NCBI GenBank assembly: GCA_027627225.1
Contig: CM051028.1
Coordinates: 11,777,201 to 11,841,200 of the forward strand
DNA from: Congeria kusceri
Lineage: Eukaryota; Mollusca; Bivalvia; Myida; Dreissenidae
Length of the DNA stretch: 64,000 nucleotides
Direction: 5' to 3'
Shown here: one piece after another, positions 45,130 through 57,803 of the stretch
Position numbering within the stretch: the first letter of the stretch is position 1
Layout: every line of letters begins with the position of its first letter
Position numbers and translations under genes: made by a program
The notes under the pieces: model-generated
Seen by the model: only the letters and a program-made list of their open reading frames with translations
What the model was told of the DNA's origin: nothing
Databases searched by the model: none

Positions 45130-47928
45130 AATTAATCGTATTATATAATGAAAGCATATTCGGGTTTAAATAGTATGAAAACTATAGTAACGTTGATTGT
45201 TATTGTTTACAATCGGAATTTTTCGCGCATGCGCACTGACTAGTTCGCAAAAGCGCTGGTTACAGATACAGAAAACATGCATACTTAAATGTGTTTACTC
45301 GATTAATCGTTCAGAATTTCTGAAATATTTTTTAAAACACTTCAAATAAGATATTTAAAAAAAAAACACCCATCACATAAAGACTTTGGTATATAATAAA
45401 CTAAATTAATATATTAAATGGGCATGTCATTTAGCTTAAACAAACAGTTTCAATGTTTTGAACGAAGCTATATCATTCGTATATAAGTCATCCGTTAAAT
45501 TTCTTTAGACACGAATAAAATAACTTCTGTTGTTAAAAATAATAAGATTAGTTAAGAATACTAATAATTTGTACCAGAACAGTAATGATATGAATGTATT
45601 GTGTGTGCCAGTGTTCATGTGTTATTTTTGTATCAAAGAAAGTGGCAAGATGGGCATTGTCAAGTACAACGAATGTATTGATCAGCCATATATCAACCTT
45701 AAAACAAACCTGTAGCGCAATACTGGTTTAAAGACAATATTAAATTTATACTTTTCCTAGAAATACATAATAAAAGATCGAGAATTTGAAGTATTTTTGG
45801 CGTTTATATTACCCATGAAAATGACTGCTAAATGCCATGAAGGTATTGTAAATTTTGTTCAATGACCAGACATACGTCTGCCACCTGTGGTTTTAGGGCA
45901 CTTAGAGTCAAAATTGACACTATGTTGTTAGTTCATTACTTGTCTGGGTAGTATCTGATCATTATGAGATAATAGGTGTTTTGCTCAAACAAAGGGGCAA
46001 TTTAACGCCGGATTAAATTATTTAACGATGGGTAGTGTGTGAAATATGCACAAGCTTGTGAAAACATACACATTAATATTAAGTTTGATACCATTTTATT
46101 TTTATGAAAATGGATTAACATATATAACCAGGTAAGGATTTTCTTACCTTTGTTGGTTCTGGTAAGGTTTCAATATGTAATTAATGTATTACGTAAAGCC
46201 TAGTTTGCACGATCCATTAATTGCTTTACATCATTATTTGTTTAGTGCCCTGCATTCTGGAACAAGTCAACTTAAATGCAACTTTCTTGTGTCATGTCTT
46301 TTGTATAAGTGTTACATACATTAATATTGGGTAATTTGATTTAGTACTTTTTAATACATGATTAGTAAAACATAATTATACAAACAACGTTTCATAATGA
46401 AATATCTCGTATTATGACATGATAATGTAGCAACATGTTTTAAAACATTGAATTATTGTGAAAATAAACCAATATTTTGTCAACACTATCTCGATATGTC
46501 TACGTCATGCCCACCACCTGTTGCCAGCCAGTCGGCGGAGTCTATACATACCATGTGCGCGTGACGTCAGTCGTAAACGTTCCTAGTGTTGCGATATAAA
46601 TAGAAATAGTATGCTGCATCTTTCAGTTTTAATAGTACAAGTTAGATCTATCACAACTATTGTTTCGATATAAATATAATGCAACACTGCCAGCATACAT
46701 TATTAACGCTGTGTTTATTCTTTTAACTGACGATTGTGAAATATAACAACTAAAAACGAAATAGAATAATTGCTAAAAAAACATCGAGAAAGTCGCAAAA
46801 GGTTTAACACCACCAATCGTTATTTACTCTAATCCGACCGAGTCTTGGCAAACATGTCAGTATTCATCAACACATTCGTTAACCACTCTTTGACTAAAGA
46901 ATAGACTGTGACTCCAGAAAATAAACTTTTAAAATTCTAATTCAACAAAGCATTTTGTTTAAGAATATTCTTAAAAAGTCCAAGTATGCTCCAGAGTATG
47001 CTTAAGACATTCTTGAAAAGTAGAAGATGACGACTAGATGTGTAATAAAATAACTAATTTACTAAGACAATTTTGAAATTCCTTACGATAACCTTCCACC
47101 ATCCTCATTTCAGCTGAATCCTCTCTTGTCATTGATTTTGTGAAGATGATGTCGGCGAGTTGACAGAGCAAACGCTCAGCTAACTCGCCGATTCCCTTCC
47201 CTTTCTGAGGTGCATCCAATCCAATTTTAATCCAAATATTAAAAGTAATTTAATAATTGCATCATGTTCATATGAACAAACGCTAAATTGAAGAATACGT
47301 CAAGGGAAGTAAATGTGTGTTTTCGTGGTCGATGTCGTCTCTATTTCGTGATTCGTCACTCGGTAGATTCGGTCCAAAACATTAATAAGTACGAATGTTG
47401 CCCTTACTCACATATTTTATGGTGCTACATGTAGAAACGTTAAGTAAGAAATAGCAAGCGCAAAGTTAATTATGCTAAGCGTTTTCAAAATCGCGTGAAA
47501 AAACTTGCCATATCGTATACGGCCGAGCTTATCTTGAATCCTTACTGGCTGAATCTCGTATTGGCCGCGTTTATCCATATTGGCCGAGCTTTTTCCGTAT
47601 TGGACGACTTTTTAAATTTATTGGCAAGGTTAACATCGTATCAAGGGAACAAACAGACCAGATTCTCGTTCAATATTATAAAGTCAATTAATAATAGACA
47701 GTTTAGCAACTTTGCATTGGGTGTTGTTGTTATTAATAACTTTACAACCAACATATTTAAACGTCATATTAATTACTGTCATTAACAAAATTCATGCAGA
47801 CGTAGATGATTTGCAATTAAAAACAATTATGAACCACCTCTGCACCACCAGCATTTGGTTAATAACATGATTTTAGTTTATGTTATTGTTTACCATTATT
47901 TATACCCTGCATAATGTAGTTTTTCCAG
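45130..47928. other. Intron 1 of copy 5, remaining part
   Basis: AT-rich with no supported gene. About 47515-47625 has several degenerate CGTATTGGCCG-like blocks resembling the arms of the hairpin MITE at 44986. Confidence 0.45.
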
Positions 47929-48997
47929 TGGTACATCGTGCGGACCTTATGAACACAGGTGGCACTGTAAGGTTAGTTGGACTAGCTTTCATCGGAAGAA
48001 ATGTGACGTTCATATTTAAGCCTTTCTGTGAAAAGATTGATGCAGCAAACAATACATGGGAGGTCTTGTTACATGGTACGACGTCGCTTCATCCGACTTA
48101 ATAACAACAATCTATTACAAGAAAACATGTTAGTCTTTTTGTTTCAAAACCTTAACAAGACGCACCGACGAGTAATACATTGCTGGTGAACCTGGTGATT
48201 ATGGCAGGCTCCTCTGTATTGATATGCTGCGCCGTATTGTTTGTTTCTATCTTCAGAAATTGTAAGTTATATTTTCTCATTTTTACAATGGCTTTATTTC
48301 AGCATGTCCTGCATTGAAGTATTCGAGAATACGAAATATTATGAAAAAAAATGTATATCTCGTGACGAAACAGTTTAGAACAAAATTAATGATCAGTAAA
48401 GAGTACATTCAATTGTTCAATTAGTACAGTCATTTGTATGTTTCAGGGAGAGAAGCCAGACAATCCCAACAACCAAACATGTTAGTTGATCCAGATGTAT
48501 TGAAGAAAATGATTAATACATGTATATTCAGTAAATTGTACTTTTAATAGATAAGGACTGTTGTTTGGTCCAACAAGATTTTAAACTGTAAAAAAGCGTC
48601 TAACAGTCGCTGTGGCGTTAGACATATCGTGTCCACCTTGCAATCGGTACGATCATAATTATGTGCGATACATACACAGAAAGGCGCTCAAATGATATTT
48701 CCCATGTACTTGTTCTCCTTAGTTTATCATTACACATACGGCTTTCAACGCAATTGAACTAAACAAGTAGTAGATTAAGCTAAGGTGTGTTAAGTCTCTT
48801 CTTGTAAGGCAAACGTCATGACATGTACCTCTTCATATTTTAGAGACCAATGCTTAGTACCGGTGCAGGAAAACGTTCCCGATGGTAATGTTTATAACAA
48901 ATGTATTTTATATGTCGATGATTTAAACAATATATGAACAATGAACTGATCATTTTTATGCAAATGAATATCATAGTTAATACGATTGAATACATGC

Positions 48998-49612
48998 AGG
49001 TTTTTATTAAAACTGGTACTGGCGCAGTGCCTAAATCCGCCACTTGCCTTAATCCGCCACCCCATCCGATTAAGCGTTTGATTATAGGCGACATTCAAAT
49101 GAGCATTTGAAGAAATTGAAATATTTTATTAACAACAGAAAACGAGCTGCTTTATATAGAAAATTAAATAAGAACAATATCAAATGTGAAATAAGCATGT
49201 CACCGTTCCTGATCTACGACTTTCATCAAGCAACTTCGGATCACCGTGTTCATTTTAAACACTAGAAAAAGTACCCTAAAGAAACAAAAGTGGGAGTTTT
49301 GTCTATAGAAGTCAATAGAAGTTGCTTTGAAAACAGAATTCATAAAAGAATATTATTTTCGAGCAATTTGAACATTTTAAAGAGGGGTGGCGGATTTAGG
49401 CACTACGACGCTCGTTATTTTTACACTGTTTCGGCCTTCAATTTCAATAAGTATTGTTCATTTGCTAAGTATTTGAAATGTAACCAAAACACCTTAGTAA
49501 ATGCACATTAGACCTTACTTGATTTATGTGCATTTTTATGTCAATCGGTAAACGACTTTTGATAAAATCGTAAAAATAACCCCCAAATGTGGCGGAGTTA
49601 GGCACTGCAACA
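48998..49612. mobile_element. Foldback element in intron 9 of copy 5
   Basis: GCAGTGCCTAAATCCGCCAC at the left end is matched in inverted form by GTGGCGGAGTTAGGCACTGC at the right. A further internal copy, GTGGCGGATTTAGGCACTAC, lies near 49388. The equivalent intron in copy 3 is about 600 bp shorter, which supports an insertion. Confidence 0.8.
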
Positions 49613-50068
49613 GTACATTATTAATTACGATAAAATCATAATTAATGTGATGATGATATAATGAGCATGATCAATAATTAGTTTAAGCAGGGGTACCATT
49701 CTTGTAATTAATATCACTTTGTTGTTTTTGGACAGTTTCAGGGATTGCGATGGAACAGATAGATACTCGCTATGCGCACATTGAGCAGACTTTAAATACG
49801 TCTAACGCTGATAATCGGGTAATAATTATGATACATAACAGTTGTATATATTTTGTCTTATGAACGTTTGTCTAGTTCAGAATCGTTATTGTTCGGTTTT
49901 ATTTTATGTATTTAAGTGAACACTAGCAATATAATAATCCAGTTATATTAGAAAATATATCGCAATACAAAACTTGCAATGATACCTAACGTAATATTCA
50001 CACACTTTTGGGTGCATAATATGCATTCGGATATTAATGGGAATATAAATGTAGAATTTCTTTTGCAG

Positions 50069-50236
50069 GGCACATGTGGTCTAGGTAACCAACTATTATA
50101 TGCAAATATAGACATCGAGTTTTTGGAAAGAAACAAAGTACCAAAGACAGGTGCTTACGTGCCAACTGTTTACTCAAACATTGTTTTTGAAAGACGTTCA
50201 AAACCTAAATTTATTATTTACATATTCTTAGTTTGA
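50069..50236 (+). CDS. Copy 5 terminal tail exon with ITIM/ITSM-like motifs
   Basis: Phase 0, 56 codons. LLYANI fits ITIM and TVYSNI fits ITSM. The tyrosines are 24 residues apart, as in copy 1. The stop at the position used by copy 1 is lost, adding KPKFIIYIFLV before TGA. Confidence 0.7.
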   Translation, partial: GTCGLGNQLLYANIDIEFLERNKVPKTGAYVPTVYSNIVFERRSKPKFIIYIFLV

Positions 50237-50455
50237 ATGTATTTATTTCACGACATCATACATTATGTAATCATCGGGATTTTCTTCAAATGAGGCCAGA
50301 ATTTCTTTCGCTCAGAAAACTGGAGATACAGATTGTATACTTGTCTTAATTTTGTATGATAATAAATTGCGGTTAACTTTAAGCTGAATAATATCTATTT
50401 TTGTAATTGTGTCATTGCAATTCCTGACTTATATGTTATGAGTGAAAGGGAAGTT

Positions 50456-50585
50456 ACATGTTCAAGGAAACAAAATGTCTCGAAGTAACATGTTTACGGA
50501 AACAAAATGTCTAGAAGTAACATGTTCAAGGAAACAAAATGTCACGAAGTAACGTGTTCAAGAAAACAAAATGTCACGCGCAATG
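50456..50585. repeat. Minisatellite, unit about 36 bp, four copies
   Basis: CATGTTCAAGGAAACAAAAT followed by GTCTCGAAGTAA repeats about four times. The same unit is present once in the 3' flank of copy 1 (about 2860-2890) and copy 3 (about 25900-25960). Confidence 0.88.
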
Positions 50586-51289
50586 GCCGATATAATCTAG
50601 TAAAACTGCATTTCCAATTCAAATGTGAAAGTGTCTGTGGTTGCCCATATATATCATATTTCTATATAGGTTACAAACTGTTGTTTTCTTCATGAAATTG
50701 AACTGAAAAATGCAGAGGGCACTCGCCGTGCCATGTGCCCTAACTAACAAAGTATCATGTACACACCATATTTAAAGCACGTTACAGCGGTCCCTAGAAT
50801 CATAAGATTGGCATAAGTATCTTTATGTTTTCGTTGTCAATTTTCATGTGCATACAAGTAATTTAAGCTACTACACTTTTTAATTGAACCGTTTGCGAAA
50901 AAAAAAATGCACACAGTTTCCGCTTGGGAGTAAAACGTTTTTTCCTGTCGCCTAAGCATCTGAACCAAAGAGTGGTTATATATCGTGTTATCTTCCCTCT
51001 CATGTCGTATATATTTTCCGGATTGCTTTGTTGTTTCGGTTTGACTTTCGTATTATGCATTGTAAGTACGTATTTAAATTATTTTAGCATTAAGTACATA
51101 TTTGTTTGCTTGTTTTTTTGTTGTTTTTTTTGTGTTTGCTTTATGTTTGTGTGTGTTTGTCTTTGTATTATTTTGGAATGTGTTTTTTTCTCCTGTTTTA
51201 ATCAATAGAATTACTTTATCCAACCATTTTCCAACAGCTCTTAGCAAGGTACTATGTTTTCTTATCATTTAAGTAGGCAAGATTCATTA

Positions 51290-53965
51290 CAACTTAAACT
51301 AACAATAGTAAAATTACCCAAAGTAGATAACAATTTGTGAAACAATATGTTCTCGTTATGTCAGAGGTTTAAACAACTGTAATAAAAGGAAACGTATATT
51401 TAAACTGGTTTGAAGAAAATATTTACACTGCGTGTTTTCTTCAAGAAACACATCTTTGTGAACTAACACAAATTAAATCAGAATGGAGTGGAATATGTTC
51501 TTAAAGAGGGAAAAAAATCAAATAGTGAAGGGTTGGGAATTTAAATTAAAAATAAGGATCACATAAGCATAGATGATTTTAATGAAATAATTCCAGGCAG
51601 ATTCTGTACAATTGATGTTTATATCAATAACCAAGAAATTACTTTAATAAATATATATGGACCAAATAATGATGATAAATGTTTTTTGAACAACTAGAAA
51701 TGCACCTGCTGCAAAATATGGATAAAAACTATATCATGGGTGGTGATTTTAATACAATACTGAATCCAAACCTAGACAAGAAGAATGGCAAAAAAGACAC
51801 ACATATAAACAATAGAAATAAAATAAACAACACAATTGATTCATGTAACTTGATTGACATATGGCGATCACTTCACCCAGAACAAAAACGTTTCACTTGG
51901 AATTCAAATGGAAAACCGGTAATATTTTGTAGACTGAACTACTTTTTTAATTTCTCAAAATATATGCAACATTATAAATACAGCCACAATAAAACCAGGC
52001 TACAAAACGGACCACTCTTTGATTGAAATAGTTATTGATAACACAATTCAGGAAAAAGGAACTGGTTACTTTAAATTAAATAATACCATGCTTTTGAATG
52101 AAGATTATCAAACTCAGATTAAACTGGAAATACAAACATTAGTAGAAAACAATCAAAATTGTAACACCAATAACTTATGGGAATTGATAAAAGGGACCAT
52201 AAGAAATGTAAGTATACAATTTTCAACAATGACTAAACAAAGAAATAAGGAAAAAGAACAAAAAATCATTGAAAAATTAGAGTCACTGGAAAATAAATTA
52301 AATACAGAAAATGACAATGACGAAACAATTATACAATTAATTAAAGAAACAAAAATAGAACATGATAAATGTATTGAAGAGAAAATAAGCGGTATGCTAT
52401 TACGAGCAAGAGCTATTTACATTGAACATAACGAGAAAAATTCCAAATACTTTGCAAATCTTGAAAAAAGACATTACGAAAGTAAAACCATTCATAAGTT
52501 AAAAATAAATAACATATAAATCACAGACTTCAAAACTATAATACATGAACAGAGAAATGTTTACTCAAACGTGTACAGTAAGAAAACTTACTTTGATAAA
52601 AATAAGTTAAACACTACAACATTTTTTGAATTAAATATGAACAAGCTCACAGAAACCGAGACACAATTATGCGAAGGCTTGCTTACAGAGTATGAATGCC
52701 TAAAAGCTTTAAAAGAGATGAATACTAATAAAAGCCCATGTTCAGACGGTTTGTCAGCGGAATTTTACAAAGTATTTTGGGATGTTATTCAAACGCACTA
52801 CCTTAATTCTATTAACTATTCATTTGTAAATGGACACTTAATTCAACTTCAAAAACAAAGTTTTCTTACACTGATTCCAAAATCAGGAAAAAACCTTGAA
52901 TCACTAAACAACTGGAGACCTTTAAGTTTATTAAATATTGATTATAAAATAGCAACCAAGACAATAGCAAACAGAATGAAAAAGTAATTTTGTCCATAGT
53001 TGAATCAAGACAAACTGGATTCATAAAAAGCAGATATATAGGCCAAAAATGTAAGGACAATATTTGAAACTATACATTATCTTAGTAATAATAACAAACC
53101 AGGCTTGCTCTTCTTTGCAGATTATTAAAAAGCATTTGATAGTTTAGATCATGACACAATTTAATTTTGGACCCGAACTTATGCAATGGATTAAATTATT
53201 CTACATTGACATATGCACTATAATTATACATGTTGGCATTTTTCTGAACCAATCTCTATACATCGAGGTGTAAAACAAGGTTGTCCCTTGTCAACCACAC
53301 TTTTCATACTAAGTATAGAAATATTGTCAAATTGTATAGAAAAAATGAAGATATTAAAGGAATAAAAATAAACGAACACGAAATAAAACAAGCACTTTTT
53401 GCGGACTATACAAAATATTTTATAGATGGAACGCTTAATTCTTTCTCTGCATTGATAGATGCCATTCAAGATTTCAGTGAAATATCTGGGCTTAAACTTA
53501 ATACACAAAAATCAACAGTAATGCGAGTTGGTTCACTTAAAACTACACAAACTATATTTAACAAATACAAACACTTTTTTTGGACCTCTGAGGAAGCCAA
53601 AATACTCGGCTTTTACTTTACAAAAGATGAAAATCTCGATATGGCAAAAACATTCAACCAAAATTACAAGATTCCAAAAATTGCTTAAAGCGGTGGCAAC
53701 GCAGAAAATTAACACTTCCTGGAAAAGTTACAGTTGTTAAGACATTTGCCTTACCGAAGATTATATATTTATTGTCAATGCTTCCCAACCCCAAAATTGA
53801 AACAATACAAACAATTGTCAAATCTGTTTTTCAATTTGTGTGGAATGGGAAACCTGAAAAAATTAAAAGAACAACTCTTGTTAAACCAACAGAACAGGGT
53901 GGACTTAAACTCACAGATATTACTGCTTTTATACATGCAAATAAGGCCAGTTGGGTTACAATACA
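51290..53965 (+). mobile_element. L1/Tx1-like LINE, decayed, partial
   Basis: Broken ORF2. Endonuclease begins near 51370 (VRGLNNCNKRKRIF, FLQETH) and continues at 51679-52026 with MGGDFN and LIDIWRSLHPEQKRFTW. A Lys/Glu-rich linker follows at 52019-52519. RT fingers are at 52571-52987 (NKSPCSDGLSAEFYK, LESLNNWRPLSLLNIDYKIA). The RT palm at 53281-53688 has the catalytic box changed to FADYT, and the C-terminal part is at 53734-54071 (FVWNGKPEKIKRTTLV, GGLKLTDI). At least four frame breaks. No ORF1 or poly(A) tail seen. Confidence 0.85.
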
Positions 53966-54171
53966 TGTTCTTGTGGGTAAACGTCCGTCACCAACCTCCG
54001 GTTCAGCACACTGTACGGTTATACACTGTGAATTGACATACATTGTAGATCAACATCTTAATAACTTATGATACCTAGCGTTGGACAGCGAGTGCGGTTT
54101 AAGTACGAACTATTTTCTGCACACAGACACTCCATATTTCTTAATAACAAACGATTCTATGTTTTAACCTT

Positions 54172-54474
54172 TTGTCTACTATAGTATCAGCTTACCGTGT
54201 ATCTAATGACTTCTCAGTAGGGGTCAGTTACGATGATCTTCTCCGAAGCCAAGCAAATTACTGTCTACAAAATGCTGTGTGCGAAATGTACTGTTTTGCT
54301 TTACAAGTATATTTAGATAGTTCTATATTTCATTCAAGCATTCAGCTACCAAATGATGAAGAAGCTTACGGATGTTCCAAATGTTGCTTGAAGTCTAGCA
54401 GAGATAACCACTGCTGTAGCCTGTGTGAATTCATAGTCAGAAACCGTCAATTCATCATTACCCAGAATGCTTGA
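54172..54474 (+). CDS. Unrecognised Cys-containing open frame, 100 aa
   Basis: The frame begins near an acceptor-like TCTACTATAG and encodes VGVSYDDLLRSQANYCLQNA, then a segment with nine more cysteines (CSKCCLKS, CCSLC). The first half has the look of a secreted disulphide domain, perhaps PAN/lectin-like, but I cannot assign it. It may be an orphan exon or chance. Confidence 0.25.
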   Translation: MSTIVSAYRVSNDFSVGVSYDDLLRSQANYCLQNAVCEMYCFALQVYLDSSIFHSSIQLPNDEEAYGCSKCCLKSSRDNHCCSLCEFIVRNRQFIITQNA

Positions 54475-56700
54475 AACCAGAGGAGACGTCCTGTAGAATC
54501 CGCGGAATAAAGATGCACAAAACACGCTATGTGTGTTGTGTTCAACAAAACCCGCCCCAATGACACAAAGACATAACAACCACTGCTATGATTTGAGCAA
54601 AGCTCCATTTCAGTCTTTGGTATTTTAGTCTTTGGTATAATGCTTGTTTTAATTGTATCTACTTACAGTCTTATATATAAAGTGTATTCAGAATAACATG
54701 ATTTCACTGTGGTGGCTATAAAGACACTGAGCTTCATGGGGTTTGAATAGCTGACACACAATTTCGTTAAAGGACCCTCCGATCAGCTCGGCAGGCTTCA
54801 ATATGCAGTATGCTGTATGCATCTCAACACAATACCAGCAGTTAGAGAGTCCACGTTAGTCTTCGTGTGTTAAACGTCAACTACCTTGAAGCAGAGGTGT
54901 ATCGGATTTCCCCCATTCATTTTACTGAATGTCCATCTCTGGTTATTTGCATGTGACCGGTTACTATTTGAGCATACCTGCACTTTTCACTCACTTTCTA
55001 GTGTTTAAGAAACACATCAGCCTCTCTAATGTCTTAATAATCGCTACTGGTTGTTTTCATCTCATCTAAACCCTCTTCAGTCTGACGCTGCTATGCTATC
55101 TACATAACAAGGAACAGTTTTAGAGCAGTCGTTTGTTTCTTATGACATTGTCGATGCTTATTTCCAACAGTTACAGCTGTGTTGATGAATAATACGGTGG
55201 TCTATGTGTCTGTGGATACAAGCCTCTGCAGAACATCTTATTTTACAATGATACCGCCTATGTCGACCCGTTCGGTACTAGTCGACATGCTGTCATATGC
55301 ATATTATTGCGTTTGCGTTAAGAATTTTGCATACAAACCAATATATCTACCAAGATATTGAAAGTAGGAGTATAACAATAAGTAGTTCGATTTGTCTTGA
55401 GTAAAAATGGCACTGCAGAAATTCCATTTCATTCAAATAAATGTGTCCTTTCTGTTAGAAAATGTTTGCACTCTATTCCCGTTGATTTTGGCTTATTTCC
55501 TTTTCTCACCAACAGTGTTTCTACGCTATCATCCATTTAACTTTAATACAGGACTGACAATGTTCGACATTCAATGATGCGCATGATATTTTACATGGTG
55601 TTTTCATTTTCATCAATGTTTGGAATATTGCAAGGCGGGGAATGTGTATTAGAAAATAAAAGAACATGAAATGTTATTGCCTCGCCAGACCTTTAACAGT
55701 TAAATATTTTATTAAGTTTTCTATATCGTTTAATATTAGAATGATTCAGTTTCAATCATTTGAAATCATTATAACAAAGAAGTGTTGCAGCTATATTTTG
55801 CTATGCCCGTACATCAGTATGAAACTATAATTATTCAGAATTGCTCTAAACGCGGTAGTGCCCTAAGATTATTTTGTCAGTATTGTAATCCAGAACACTT
55901 CTGAAACTCATCTCAAATATTCGAATGTTGTAAGTGATGCGGTAATCTGACTAAAGAACACGATCTTCCGACTAGCGCAGCGTATTTTAAGGACCTAATT
56001 TATTCAGATAGGTAATGCGAGCCCTACTTTAAATGACAGTGAAATAACTGAACATCAGCTTTATTTAGAAATCCGAATTGTAGATATCTCATACTTCTCA
56101 TCCTACACTGTTGTTATTGTAAGTATTAACATAGTGAAATAAAATGATACATCTTTTGCAGTGTTAATCGAAATACACGAAAATATCTCGTTGAAAACAA
56201 AAATCAAATTTTGTATCGTTATTGGCGGATATAGATCTACATAAATTGTGATTGACTATTTTTATTTTAAACTTATATTCTTAAACAACATTCTCGTTAA
56301 GTGTACTTAGTTCATTCAACTACTCTGCTTAAATGAAAACAATGCAACATCATATAGAAAACGACACGTGGTTGTATTCCAGAAACTTCTTAAGTGAAAA
56401 CTTCTCCTTAGCTTTACAATCGTAATTTTTCTTAAGCATTTTAATCCATGTATACACGGAATTCTGCTAAATGTTCACTCATTATCAACTTATTATATAT
56501 AACTATTTACTTAACTGCAATTGTATTCAATAATATATCTGTATAAAATATAACTTTACAATATTTGGAACTTTAAGTGAAAATATTTTAAGATACACTT
56601 AAGAACGTAAGCCGCACAAGCCAAGGCTGTGTATTTTGCGCTCTGTACACATCTTATGATTTAAATACTTTTAAAGCTAGGTATTCATATAAATATCTAA
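54475..56700. other. Region between the two LINEs
   Basis: I see no domain-bearing frame. AT-rich, with no tandem structure noted. Confidence 0.4.
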
Positions 56701-56784
56701 GCGATTGACATATAGTAACAAAACATTTCGTTTCATACGGAATATTGTGTTTAAGTGATTTAAACGAGTGCGAACATTTGAAAA

Positions 56785-57803
56785 TTGAAAATGGATATAC
56801 CAAGGTCAAGTACGACTGAAAATGTCAACAAAGATGGCGGCCCACCATTAGTGTTTCTTCGTGAACGCGACCTGTTTGGCAAGCGAAGGCCACAAAAGGC
56901 AAAATGGTTGAGACACGAGGAGTTATACACTGCAATAGCTCAACGCATCGACCCAAGCCACATTACAGGTCTACAAAGGGTACGTACAATGTTGCGTATT
57001 TATGTCGACAATTTGAGCGATAAAGTTATTTCGATGTCCGATGGGGTGCAGCTAAGGGGACGCACTATAGTGTCCTGAATACCAACCCGGGCAGACTTGA
57101 TGGTGAAAACACTACAAGTGTGTGCGTAAAGAATATCCCTCTCTCGGTCGATGATGGGCTGATTACCAGAAATTTAACGTTAAAGGGTTTTGACGTAATT
57201 TCAAACAGGAGGGACAAACTTCGCATAAATGGTAAACTGACAAACTGCTGCACAGGTGACCGAGTTTGCATTGTCAAAACATCGTCCCTCAAGGAACCTC
57301 TACCGAACACTATGCAGTTTGGACAGTTTATTGGACGTGTCTTGCATAATGGACAACCCATTTACAAACCAGTTAGACCCATGAAGTGCTCAAAATGCCT
57401 TGAAGGAGGACATTATTTCAATGCATGCCCAAATGACTGGGTTTGCAACAAGTGCAAAATGCCTGGTCATTAGCAGTCTAATTGTGATGTTGACCCAGAA
57501 AACACGTCTGATGTAAACAGCATACATTCCGACACAGGCTATGAAAACACAATACCCGTGGAAAACCGAATCAACAAACAAAGACCGAGTCTGCGCAGTA
57601 GGCCAGCTATCGCCAGGAGATTCACGACCACCAGCAGTCAACAGTCTATGATCCGTTTCACTCAAAACACTCATTCAAATTCGCCTGCTACTTCTACGCC
57701 GAACAAGGGCGGACAAATGAACGTAACAGAACGATCGCCACCTACACCTGTAGATGAACTACAGAAGAAAACACAGTCTTCCGACAAGAAGGCAAAACAT
57801 TAA
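56785..57803 (+). pseudogene. LINE ORF1 (zinc-knuckle protein), broken
   Basis: Starts MDIPRSSTTENVN. A one-base shift near 57075 separates 56785-57078 from 57120-57473. The second part ends with a CCHC knuckle, C-x2-C-x4-H-x4-C (CSKCLEGGHYFNAC), and a second knuckle cut by a TAG (CNKCKMPGH then stop at 57472). A Ser/Thr/Pro-rich tail continues to 57803. This is the nucleic-acid-binding ORF1 of an L1/Tx1-type LINE and the first of the two frames of the element at 56700-63220. Confidence 0.78.

Larger units (their letters stand above)
44917..50236 (+). pseudogene. Type A Ig-like receptor, copy 5 (ectodomain deleted)
   Basis: Exons: leader 44917-44974, truncated ectodomain 1 at 47929-48101, TM 48160-48261, tail 48447-48480, 48844-48884, 49742-49818, 50069-50236. 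Ectodomain 1 breaks off after the C-strand Trp and runs straight into sequence that in copy 3 lies in the intron just before the TM exon. Ectodomains 2-5 are therefore gone, and exon 2 has no donor. All other exons are open with correct phases. If the exon 2 remnant is read, the product stops at 48099 as a short secreted fragment. If it is skipped, leader and TM exons join in frame (phase 1-1) to give a receptor with almost no ectodomain but a complete ITIM/ITSM-like tail. The tail also has a stop-loss extension. It is either a decaying gene or a stub receptor. Confidence 0.75.

Noticed and set aside
51074..51268. Short Lys/Thr-rich frame and its T-rich opposite
   Set aside because: Low-complexity T/G sequence, no domain.
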